Shown in pieces: positions 36,358 to 46,245 of a stretch of 64,000 nt of DNA. The stretch is from Spiroplasma tabanidicola (GTDB taxonomy: Bacteria; Bacillota_I; Bacilli_A; Mycoplasmatales; Mycoplasmataceae): assembly GCF_009730595.1 (NCBI RefSeq), contig NZ_CP046276.1, positions 806,001 to 870,000 of the forward strand, read 5' to 3'. A program made the position numbers and the translations under genes. The stretch's first letter is position 1; every line of letters starts with the position of its first letter. A model generated the notes under the pieces. It saw nothing but the letters and a program-made list of their open reading frames with translations. It ran no database searches and was not told the DNA's origin.

Positions 36358-38374
36358 AATCCATTAATCCTGCTTCATATAATTTTTTGAAATGTCCTTC
36401 TTGTTTTTTTAATTGATCAAAAGTTCCTACTTGAACAACTCCTTGATCTCTTCCTAAAACAATAATTTGATCACAGTTTTTAATTGTTGAGAGCCTATGC
36501 GCAATACTTATTGAAGTTCTACCAACCATAAGTTTATCTAATTCTTTTTGTATTTCTTTTTCCACAATATTATCTAAAGCACTTGTAGCTTCATCTAAAA
36601 TTAATAATTCAGGATCTTTTAATATCATTCTAGCTATAACAAGTCTTTGTTTTTGGCCTCCAGACAACATCATTCCACGTTCTCCTAAAATAGTTTTATA
36701 ACCATCAGGTCAAGTCATAATTAAACTATGTAATTCAGCTTTTTTAGCAGCTTCAATAACTTCTTCATCAGTTGCATCAAATCTACCATATTTAATATTG
36801 TCAAATACATTTCCATATAAGATTTGAGGTTCTTGTTCAACATAACCAACTTTATCTAAATAATTTGCTAGATTTACATTTCTTAAATCTGTTTTTCCAT
36901 TAATTAAAATTTGTCCTTTACTTGGATCGTAAAATCTTAATAACATTTTTGCAACTGTTGATTTTCCTGCCCCAGTTTCTCCAACAAATGCATAACTTTT
37001 CCCATGTTCAAATGTAAATGAGAATCTTGGTAATATGATTTTTTCGGGTTTTTCAGGATAAGCAAATTCAATATCTTTAAAGATAATATCTCCATTAATA
37101 TTTTTAATTTTTTCTCCAGTTTCTTCATCATAACTAACATTTAATATTGATTTTGATTTTATGATCTCATTAATTCTTATAGATCCAGCAGATGCTTGAA
37201 TCAATCCAACGATTAATCTTGTTATTTGCATAATTGGTCCAACCATTGTACCAATTCCACTTATAAATGATGATAAAGTTACTGCTAAATAGTTTGGATT
37301 GTCATAATACATTAATGCTGCTGCAACTACAATTGCAACTTGAATTGAACTTATTCCAACTGTAATCACAGTAATTATACTTGACTGAGTTGCTATTAGA
37401 GTTCTAGATTTTTTATTGTAATCAACATGTATTTTTTTAAATCTTTCAGTTTCATAGTTTTCAGTTCCACTTGCTTTAATTAATCTAATAGTTGCAATTC
37501 TATCAGTTACATCTCCATTAATATTTGTGATTGATTTTCTAACTCTTAAAGCAATTTTTTTAACTACTCCAAATGTAGTTATCAACACTCCAAATATTGA
37601 TATCATTAATAAAATAACTACTCCTGTTAGTTTTAAATCAATTGTTGATAAAGTTGCAATAGATCCACAGAAAGTAAATAATGCTCCCATAAATGTAACA
37701 GGAACTTGTTGAGCTTGTTCTCCGATTATTTGAGTATCTGCAACAATTTTAGTAAGGATTTCTCCAATTTTTTTATCAGAATAATAACTCATATCTTGTT
37801 TTACAAGTCTTTCTAATGCTTTGTTTCTTAACTCAATCTCAATATTTTTTCCCATAATACCAGCGATATATTGGGTTAAATATGTTGTTATTCCTAATAA
37901 TATAAACAATCCTAATTGTACATAAATTCATTCTACTCACCCTAAATGTAAGTTCCCAATTTCTGTATAAAAGTTTTTTGAGTTACTTAATAAATCAATA
38001 TCACTATTGTTTAAAACATAACTGTCATCTCCTTTAAATTTAACTCCCTCTAGTTGTGCATTTAAATCCGCAACCGTTAAAGAATTACCTTGAGATTGGT
38101 ATAAGTGAAAAATTTGTACCGCAGTTAAAGGTACTAATAAAATTTTCATCATATATTGAATAACTTTTGGACCCAAAACTGAAGTTCCAGATGAAATCGC
38201 TGCTATCAAAACTAAAATGATGGCTGTTCAAATATGTCTTGCTAAATAATGTCTTACAATTCCTAAAAAATTACTTTTAGGCTTTTTTTTGAAATATTCT
38301 TTTTCTGCTGCTTTTGTTTCTTTTAGATTAGGATCATCAAAAACTTTTTGCTCAGCTTCTTTTTCTTTTGTCAT
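36356..38374 (-). CDS. ABC exporter, fused permease and ATPase (MsbA-like)
   Basis: A 672-residue half-transporter. A charged cytoplasmic N terminus (about 1-45) is followed by an exporter membrane domain (about 48-400), with an unusual 60-residue polar loop after the first helices ([17 protein letters not shown]...). The ATPase domain has Walker [10 protein letters not shown], signature [12 protein letters not shown], Walker [13 protein letters not shown] and the H-loop IAHRLST. It acts as a homodimer or with another half-transporter, exporting lipids, peptides or drugs. Confidence 0.9.
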
Positions 38375-38450
38375 TTTTTCTCTCCTTTTTTTCATATAAA
38401 AAATTGTTTTTATTTATAAAAACATCATTTTAGATTAGTAAAAATAAAAA

Positions 38451-39101
38451 TTATTTTCTTAAATCTCCATTATTATATTCGGTGATTTTAATATATACTG
38501 TGTGCTTATAATTTGCTACTTTATAATTAATTAAATCTCTTAATTTTATTCTTACGTTTAAAATTATTGAAATTAAAAATATTACAAAATTTGTAGTAAC
38601 AATCATTAGTCTAGATACACTTTTTGATAGTAAATTAAATATTTTAGCTAAAAATTCAATATGTGCTAAAAAATGAGTTATAACACCAATATAAGTCATA
38701 AAAATTAAATTCATTATTGAAAATTGAGTTAAGAATATTGAGTTTATAATTAATGCAATTTCTGAACTGTTTGAAAGTAACAAAAATGAAAAAGTTAATA
38801 ATAATAAAATTGTTGCTAATGTTTTCATAGCTACAAATTTCTTAGTTTGCAAATTATCAAGTCTATTAATAGTTTTTTTATCATAACTTAAATAATAGAT
38901 AACTAAATTAACAATATTTAAAATATGAATAAAAATAATTAAAAGTAAAATTAAAAAATATGAAAAAACTAACGAAATTATTGCAAATTCTTTAAACTTA
39001 AAAACTACTCTACTAAATGGATCTAAAAAAAGAATAATCAATGAAATTAAAAAATATAGTATAATCTTTGATAAATTGTTTTTCAATTTTGTTTTTATCA
39101 T
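38451..39101 (-). CDS. Membrane protein, unknown
   Basis: A 216-residue protein with about five to six predicted helices and a basic, polar C-terminal tail ending in NNGDLRK. Short spacing to neighbours and no recognisable motif. It lies between the ABC exporter and another unknown membrane protein, both on the same strand. Confidence 0.65.
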   Translation of the reverse strand: MIKTKLKNNLSKIILYFLISLIILFLDPFSRVVFKFKEFAIISLVFSYFLILLLIIFIHILNIVNLVIYYLSYDKKTINRLDNLQTKKFVAMKTLATILLLLTFSFLLLSNSSEIALIINSIFLTQFSIMNLIFMTYIGVITHFLAHIEFLAKIFNLLSKSVSRLMIVTTNFVIFLISIILNVRIKLRDLINYKVANYKHTVYIKITEYNNGDLRK

Positions 39102-39180
39102 TTTTTAAATCCTCCTTACCTCTATGAATTATTATAACTATAAATTAAAATAAAAATCTATAAAATTATCCAATAAAAAA

Positions 39181-39205
39181 ATGGTAATTTAAATAAAATT
39201 ACCAT
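39181..39205 (-). terminator. Intrinsic terminator
   Basis: A 10-bp stem (ATGGTAATTT, 39181-39190, with 39196-39205) followed by T-rich sequence on the minus strand, just past the stop codon at 39208. Confidence 0.65.
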
Positions 39206-39207
39206 GT

Positions 39208-40518
39208 TTATTTTTTTAATTCAACTATCACATTACAAAATTCATAGTAAGCTTCTGCACCAATATCAATCATTGCATCAGTTAGTTCTTCTTCATTTTT
39301 TAAACCGTTAAATAAATTGTGTTTAAAATCATCTACATATTTTGTTAAACTTTTTTCGAATCCTTTAATCAAGTCATTTTTTGTTTTTTCACTAATTTCA
39401 ATTCTACTTGCATTTAAAAATTCAAAATAGTCATTTAAAACTTGTAGTGAGTATGCTTTATATTTAACAGTTGCATAAAGTTGTGCTAATAAAATTAATT
39501 TTTTTGATTTAATATCTCCAAATTGTTTAATAAAATCCATTTCATTAAAATTAAATACAACATTTTTAAATTTAACTGTTAAATCATGGATTTTTATTTC
39601 TATTTCTTTTTTATCAAATTTAGAATCTAAGTTAAATAAAAAATTTTTAACTTTAATCTTATTTTTATCAATTTGTTTTTGAATGTACTCATATCGATTT
39701 GTTTGATTTGTTAAAGAGTCATAACTTCAAAATTTATAATCGTCAATAATATTAAATTTATGATTTTTCAAATCTGGAGTAATGCTTATAATTGGTTTTA
39801 AAGGAATAAGTTCAAGTTCTTTATCTTTTGGATCATTTTTTTTCATTCTTCTTACAATATCCATATTTATTTTTTTAGCTTTTTTTGCAATTAAATCAAA
39901 AAATATACTAGACAGAACTATACTACATAATGAATTAAACAAGATTGTTGTGATAGATAAAATAGTACAAATTACAGCAAAAGCACTTAAATTTAAAATA
40001 GGTATATTATTTTCATATTTTCAAAAATCTTTTGCATATCCTACAAGTTCAAAAACTTTACTTGATTTATTATAATCAAATGCTTGTGAAGATAAAAAAA
40101 TAAATAAGCAGATATTTGAAATTATTAATATTAAATTATCTAATATTACAATAAAGTTCAAAGCAATTAATCCTACTTTTAATTTTTCATTTTGCTCTTT
40201 TGTTTTTTCTTTAAAAAGTTTATATGAATATTTAGAATAAAAATACATAATATAAATTGCAGCACCAATTTTAAAAATATTAAAAACATTAGCATCATTT
40301 AATCCTGCTTCAATAACTACTTGATTGTTATTGTTATCTTTAATATTAAAGTCATCTAATATATCTATGAAACCATCATATGTAAGTAACTTAAAATCTT
40401 GATAAATGCAAAGAATAATAAAAATTATACTTAAAGTCATCAAAGTAATACTATTTTTTTTATTTATTGCTCAAACTAGGCGCTTTTTATCTACCTTTGA
40501 AGCCATTGCACTTTTCAT
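39208..40518 (-). CDS. Membrane protein, unknown
   Basis: A 436-residue protein with about four to five helices in the first 220 residues, including a pair around residues 120-180, and a soluble charged C-terminal half. The tail is helical (DFIKQFGDIKSKKLILLAQ...). It reads through TGA codons as one frame. No family recognised. A weakly similar layout to its neighbour at 38451 suggests related envelope roles, but that is a guess. Confidence 0.6.
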
Positions 40519-40580
40519 TAAATTTCCTCTTTCAAATCTTTACTTTAAATATTATATAAAAAACTATTATTAATTTCTAG

Positions 40581-41315
40581 TTATTTTTTTGCAATAAATG
40601 TTATAGTTTTTAAATTTATAAGAGTTTTATTATTATAATTTTTTATTATATCAATATTTTTAAAACCAATTGATTTTAAAATCATTTCAAATTCAAAAAT
40701 CCCATATCACATTAATTTTACTTCTTGTTGTTCAACTAATTGATCATTTATTAAATAATCTATTTTAGTAATAGTAAATTGTTCTTCTCAATTGATTTCT
40801 TTACTATAATTATTTACTTGTAAATCAAATTCTTTTAAATTATGAGTGTAAAAATGATTTATCCCCTTTTTATATTCATTAGGCATAATTAAATCTATTG
40901 CTAATCTTCCATTTGAAATTAAACTAACATAAAAATTTGTTAAAACTTTTAATAGTTCTTGTCTAGATTCAATTAAACAAATACTTGCATTTGGCATAAT
41001 AATATATTCATAATAATTTTCTTTTTTAAATGCTTTTAAATCTGCTTTTATTAGTGTTGTTTTAAGATTATTTGCTTTTAAATTTTTCAAACACAAATCT
41101 AGCATTTCATTTGACTTATCAACGCCTTCTATATCAATCTTATATTTTAAAAAAGGTATTAATAATCTACCATTTCCAACTCCCGCTTCTAAAACTTTTC
41201 CTTCAACTGGCATTAAAAGGTTTTTATAGAATTCTAAATCACCATCAACACTTGTACCTGGTGGTTTTGTAAAATCATAAAGCATACAACTATAATTTTT
41301 ATATTGATTTTCCAT
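40581..41315 (-). CDS. SAM-dependent class I methyltransferase
   Basis: A 244-residue enzyme with the SAM-binding motif VLEAGVGNGRLL (motif I), an IEGVDKSNEML segment (motif II acid) and IKADLKAF. I chose the ATG at 41315, preceded by AAGGAGA, over an upstream in-frame start. The substrate is unknown. It resembles small-molecule methyltransferases rather than tRNA or rRNA enzymes with extra domains. Confidence 0.75.
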
Positions 41316-41382
41316 AAAAAAAATCTCCTTAGTTATTAAATATACTATAAAGTATAGCAATTTACAAAGAGATTTGTTTTTT

Positions 41383-42069
41383 TTACATTGTATATTTTTT
41401 ATGTTTTACATATTTAATAAGGTCATTTGCAAGTGTACCTTGAGCTTTTGCCAAAATTTCACTAAACTGAAATTCATTTGGTTCTTCTGACATTGTGTCA
41501 CTTACAATTTTAAATGAAATTATTGGTTTATTTAAATTGTATGCTGCTTGAAAAAAACCATTACATTCCATATCAACAACATCAATTTTATCTCCAATTT
41601 TATTAACAAAAAATTCAACTTGTTCTTTTTTACTTATAAAAATATCACTTGTTGCAATATTTGTATATTCGATGTTTCCTATAAAACTTTTAAATTCTTT
41701 ATTTACAATCGAATCACTTGTAAAGTATCTGGGCATTTTTGGAATTTGTCCGTATGCATAACCAAATCCAGTAGCATTTGCAGCTCCATAATAAGCTTTA
41801 CTTACAAGTAATTTATCAAGTCTTTTGAAATCAGAGTTAATACATCCAACTAATCCTGAGTTTATAAATAAATCAATATTTTCATATTCCGAATTTAAGT
41901 AAGTTAAACAAGTAGCTGCATTTACAATACCAATTCCGCTGATCGCAATTAAAACTTTATCTTTTTTATATATTAGAAATGGATCTGAAGTAATTTGTTC
42001 AGCTTCTAAAAGTCCGATAAAATCTTCTGCTTCTTGTTCCATAGCAAATAACACACAAACTTTACTCAC
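41383..42069 (-). CDS. mtnN: 5'-methylthioadenosine/S-adenosylhomocysteine nucleosidase
   Basis: A 228-residue nucleosidase that cleaves MTA and SAH to adenine and a sugar, recycling the by-products of SAM reactions. Shows the family pattern MEQEAEDFIGLL, ISGIGIVNAATCLTYLN and, at the C-terminal side, VVDMECNGFFQAAYNLNKPIISFKIVSDT with the catalytic DMEC and SD. It starts with GTG after a very strong GGAGGAGG site and overlaps the nadD-yqeK gene by 8 bases. Confidence 0.9.
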   Translation of the reverse strand: MSKVCVLFAMEQEAEDFIGLLEAEQITSDPFLIYKKDKVLIAISGIGIVNAATCLTYLNSEYENIDLFINSGLVGCINSDFKRLDKLLVSKAYYGAANATGFGYAYGQIPKMPRYFTSDSIVNKEFKSFIGNIEYTNIATSDIFISKKEQVEFFVNKIGDKIDVVDMECNGFFQAAYNLNKPIISFKIVSDTMSEEPNEFQFSEILAKAQGTLANDLIKYVKHKKYTM

Positions 42070-43174
42070 TATTTACCTCCTCCTTTACTCAATATTTATA
42101 TGAATCAATTAGTTTTGATCCAATATTTTCTTTTCCGTGTTTTTTTACAGATGCTTCATATTGATTTTTTAGCAATTCTATAAAACCAAGTTTTAAATCT
42201 CTATAAACCAAAGTTCTTATTTTTTCAATACCAGGATAATCTCTTTCGATTGAAATTTTATCAGCGCAAAACACAATCATATCCAAAACTGACATTTCTT
42301 TGTCAGCAACAGTATGTTTAAATATTGCATTGATTATTTCTTCATCATCAAATAATCATTCATATTTTAAATGAAAAGCACCCGAAAAGGAATGCCAAAC
42401 TGGTTTTGGTTCTTTTAATAAAGATTGATCGTACTTTTTAATTATATCAATTGTTTTTTCATCATTTCATCTTTTTGTAATATCATGTAAAGTTCCTGCA
42501 ATTAAAGCTTTTTGTAAATCATAATTATTCATTTGCGCCAATTGCAATGCTGCTTGACCTGTATTTAAACAATGAAAATATCTATCTTCTTCCATTTTTG
42601 TTTCAAGTCTTTCATATAAATACAATAAAGATTTATTTATATAGTCATTTACTTCTTTAATTTGTAAATCTATATCAATTAAGTTTCTAATTTTAGTAGA
42701 ACTTAAAAAGTTATTATCGAATTTAAAAGTTTCTAAATTATATTTTTTTATTATTTCATTATTTATATGTTCTGGGTCTCTTATAAAAACTTTAAATTTG
42801 ACAGTTTTTATCAAATCACTAAAATGATCTCATTTTTCAAAATTATCAAGTTGATCTGAACCCATTATAAATGAAAAATCAAAATTAGGATAGTTTGTAA
42901 CATAGTGCAAAATTGTATCATAAGTATAACTTCTTACTGTTTTTCTAATTTCAAATTTTTTTACTTTTACATAATTTAAATTTTTTACTGCCAAATCAAT
43001 CATTTCAAGTCTTTGTGTAACACTAGAAGTTGAAACTGTCTTAAAGGGGTTTACATATGCAGGTAATACTCAAACTTCATCAAAGCCTAAATCATATTTG
43101 CAAGTTTTAATTATATTTACATGATCTGTATGAATTGGATCAAAAGATCCGCCAAATATTGCTATTTTTTTCAT
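42062..43174 (-). CDS. nadD: Bifunctional NadD-YqeK: nicotinate-nucleotide adenylyltransferase and HD phosphatase
   Basis: A 370-residue fusion. The N-terminal half is a nucleotidyltransferase with GGSFDPIHTDH (residues 8-18), IMGSDQLDNFEKW and the ISSTKIR-like SSTKIRN. It makes NAD precursor dinucleotide from NaMN and ATP. The C-terminal half is a YqeK-type HD domain (FHCLNTGQAA, GTLHDITKR, then HTVADKEMS), which hydrolyses Ap4A-like dinucleotides. This fusion is usual in mollicutes. Its start overlaps the HAD gene's stop (TAATG). Confidence 0.9.
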
Positions 43175-44031
43175 TAGCCATTAGAAAGTAAACTTGTTAA
43201 GTACTTTCCAACCCCGTTTTCATCAATACTTTCTAAAACTTTTTTTGCAACTTTTTTAAGAGGTTCAACTGCATTCCCAACACAACACCCATTATCTGAT
43301 AACTCTACCATTTCTAGATCATTATTATTATCACCAACTACATGAATATCTTTAACATTTAGTTTTTTTATCTCAGCAAACATTTTTAATCCAAATGCTT
43401 TATTAATACCACTGTTCATAGCATCAACTAAAATTCTACCTTGCATTCTTGTTGTTGGATGCGATAGATTTAATGAACTTAATAATTTATAAGTTTTATT
43501 TAACAATCTTTCATCTTTATTATCTGGAAAAGAAAATAAAAATTTAACTGGATTATAAGTTTTATTCATAATCACTTCTTTTAAATCATTTAATGATTCT
43601 ACAAACTCAATATCTGGTTGTAATGACTTTTCATAATCTTTATATAAATTTTGAAAATATAAAGCTCTTTCTGCAGTTTTTGGAGCAACTAAATAATCAG
43701 CTGAATAAAACAATAAATCTATATTATTTTCAATTGCAAAATCGAGTAGTTTTTCACTTATATTTAAGTCAATTACACTTTCAAATAGTACTTCTCTTGT
43801 AATTGGGTCTGTAATAGTTGCGCCATTACATCCAATAACAGGAAGTGTTATATCAAGTTGAGAAACATAAACTTTGGTTGTTGCAAAAGTTCTTCCAGTT
43901 ATTAACATAAATTTTGAATCACTTTTTTCTTGATAATTAAGAATATCTTTAACAGTTTCGTTTAATATTTTAAAATTAGAATTTAGAACTATAGTTCCAT
44001 CTAAATCACTTGCAACATAAGGTAATTTCAT
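43174..44031 (-). CDS. HAD-IIB (Cof-like) phosphatase
   Basis: A 285-residue phosphatase with motif I DLDGT (9-13), motif II LITGR, a conserved lysine in the C2 cap region, and motif III/IV GDNNNDLEM. This places it in the Cof/YidA group acting on small phosphorylated metabolites. First gene of a coupled set with nadD-yqeK and mtnN. Confidence 0.9.
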   Translation of the reverse strand: MKLPYVASDLDGTIVLNSNFKILNETVKDILNYQEKSDSKFMLITGRTFATTKVYVSQLDITLPVIGCNGATITDPITREVLFESVIDLNISEKLLDFAIENNIDLLFYSADYLVAPKTAERALYFQNLYKDYEKSLQPDIEFVESLNDLKEVIMNKTYNPVKFLFSFPDNKDERLLNKTYKLLSSLNLSHPTTRMQGRILVDAMNSGINKAFGLKMFAEIKKLNVKDIHVVGDNNNDLEMVELSDNGCCVGNAVEPLKKVAKKVLESIDENGVGKYLTSLLSNG

Positions 44032-44112
44032 ATTTCCTCCTTATATGTTTACTACTATACCTTTATATAAATTTAACACTTTTTTATATAAATACAATTT
44101 TTAAATGAAATA

Positions 44113-45846
44113 TTATTTTTTGTAAATAAAATTAGTTAAAAAATGCTCAATTGCCGGAAAAGCAACAATGTATAGTTTAATTCCATTATCTAAATCAATT
44201 CTTGGATTAACTTCAAGAATATCATTTACTAAAAGAACCATTGAAAACTGACAATCTTTTGGCAGTTTCAATTGTTTTGATATTTTTTTATAATCTTTAA
44301 AGATTATATTAAATCTTGGTGTTATAACTTTTTTTATAATATTATCTAAACCTTTATAAGTTATTAAACCACATTTATAGATATGTCACATTTGTGGCGC
44401 TTCTGGAAAGAAGTGGTTAACAAAGAAAAAACATTTTTTAATATTTTCTTCATAAGCAATAGCGTCAACAAAAACCTCATCAACACTACCTCGATTAATA
44501 TTTGCTTTTTGCTGAAAAAAAGGAATTTTTTCAGGTTCAATATTTTTTATTATTGAAAATCGCTTGTGCAGACTAACCAATGAATCTTTTAACATTTCTC
44601 TCAATCTTGAATTCATAAGTTTATTAAAATTTGTCAAAATCGAAGCATCAAATAACATTCATTCTTTATGAGCATGAAAACTCATTCAAATAATTTCTGG
44701 AAATCCGACTAAATTACTTTTTTTATTATTATCAAAAAAAGCTAATAAAGGTTTTTTATAAATACCTTCTTGATAAAAATCTTCTAATACATTTTTTTTA
44801 AAAGGTTCATCTCTTTGTCTAGAATAAGTTATATTTTTTATCAAACTAACCACTCATTCACCACTTAAACGGTTATGAAAATGTTTAAATATTGTTCCAT
44901 ATAGATTTGTAACATAACCTTCATAATCATAAACGTTATAATACCTAAATGAAAAGATTAGAGTTTCTAAAATTTCTAGATATTCATTTAAGTTTAAACT
45001 TTCACTATATGATACTTTTGAATAAATATCTTCACGATTCGCACGAATACTTCTTTTTAAAGAATCATCAATTCAAATATTATAATCAAAAATAAATTCT
45101 TTTCTTTTTATTTCTAAATCGTCATCATCTAATTTAAAAATAGAGTCAAAATTTAAAGGTTTTAAAGCATTATAAGCAACTTTAATAGATGATAAATTAT
45201 CTGGTTCTAGTTCTAAAATATATTCTCTTAATTCTTTTGCTTGTTTTACATAACTTTGCATCCAAATCAACATAAATAAATCTTTATAAGCTTTCAAATC
45301 ATATATTTTTGTATCAACAAATTCATCCATTTTTGTAAAATAAATCAAATATTCAAAATCTTGTCCCATAATCGCAAAACTTCATGCTGATAATGACTCG
45401 TAAAAAACTCTAAGACTTTGCAAATAAATCTTATAACTAAACTTTTCATTTCCAAATTTATGAACTCTTAAATCAACATTATATTTAGTTTTATTAACTG
45501 TTGAAAGTAACATATATTCTTGTGCTAATAATCTTGCAGATAAATAAAGCATTGAACAAACAAAAGCTCTACCTGACTCTTTTAATTTTTCTTCTCCAAC
45601 TGCAATAAACCCTAAATGTGAATCTCTTAAATGAGTACTATAGAATTGAATTTTTTTATAGATTTCTTTTTCTAACTCATAAAAAAAATCTGCCATTCGG
45701 TTTTCATTTTTGCTCATAATATTAATCATTAATTTAATATCATCTGGGGTGATACCAAAATAGTCAAAATAATTTAATTGACTGTTAAAATCATAAAAAT
45801 TACCTCTCCCAGAAAGTTTTTTAAAGAAATCAAATTCTATTTCCAT
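44113..45846 (-). CDS. Large protein of unknown function
   Basis: A 577-residue soluble protein, helical and acidic, with no signal peptide and no motif I recognise. It reads as one frame through TGA codons. Mostly amphipathic segments such as ELEKEIYKKIQFY and RLREMLKDSLVSLHKRFS. It is preceded by a TATAAT box (about 45876) and by the structured region 45929-46200, which could be its leader. Possibly a clade-specific gene. Confidence 0.6.
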
Positions 45847-45928
45847 ATTATCCCCTATTTTGATAACTAAATTAATTATACCTTATTTATTTTTATAAAA
45901 AATCTTTCATTAATTTGTAAAAAAATAC

Positions 45929-45957
45929 TTGTATTGTAAAAAAATAAGTGATATATT
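45929..45957 (+). promoter_or_regulatory. Candidate plus-strand promoter
   Basis: TTGTAT (45929-45934), 17 bases, then TATATT (45952-45957). It points into the structured region that ends with a plus-strand terminator at 46171-46197, but no ORF follows in that direction. Confidence 0.35.
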
Positions 45958-46200
45958 TAATATGTCCTTTAGGGCGCACTTATGGTTGCAAATATTTAAT
46001 ACATCACTTTCATTAAATATTCGCTAAACAACATCCTTTCTTTCGACTCGACTTGTATCTACTTCCATAAGTGCTCAGTTGGTATAAGTCTTATTCATTA
46101 CTCATTCATATCTTTTTAATTATTAGTAAATCAACATTTATATTATGTGAAAACATACTAAATAATAAAAAAAAAGCGTTCTACTCAAACGCTTTTTTTC
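45958..46200. ncRNA. Candidate structured RNA in a 399-base gene-free gap
   Basis: The only gene-free stretch of this size in the window. A 10-bp perfect outer stem (GCACTTATGG, 45976-45985, with 46065-46074) encloses a 13-bp inner stem (45988-46000 with 46012-46024), plus a more G/C-rich linker than its surroundings. Which strand is transcribed is not settled. A plus-strand promoter-like site and terminator flank it. One inner base pair is A-C on the plus strand but G-U on the minus strand, while a small hairpin at 45965-45976 favours plus. On minus it would be the leader of the 577-residue gene, with a TTGATT/TATGAA-like promoter near 46100-46132. No SRP, tmRNA, RNase P or T-box signature. 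Confidence 0.35.
46171..46197 (+). terminator. Terminator hairpin at the end of the structured region
   Basis: A 10-bp stem (AAAAAGCGTT, 46171-46180, with 46188-46197) followed by T bases on the plus strand. Because a separate terminator (46221-46244) already serves the minus-strand lipoprotein gene, this one probably ends a plus-strand transcript. Confidence 0.6.
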
Positions 46201-46220
46201 TGTTTAATTTTAATAAAATA

Positions 46221-46244
46221 AAAAGCTCAAGTTTTTGAGCTTTT
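46221..46244 (-). terminator. Terminator of the 850-residue lipoprotein gene
   Basis: A 10-bp stem (AAAAGCTCAA, 46221-46230, with 46235-46244), located just past the TAA at 46246-46248 on the minus strand. Confidence 0.7.
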
Positions 46245-46245
46245 T

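Noticed and set aside
46055-46074. Similarity of a 20-base stretch to recO coding sequence near 56965 (about 18 of 20 bases)
   Set aside because: Short and AT-rich, with no shared context; most likely coincidence.
45958-46200. SRP RNA, tmRNA or RNase P RNA
   Set aside because: None of the conserved cores (such as the SRP GGAAGGAAG-type loop or RNase P GAGGAAAGTCC) is present.
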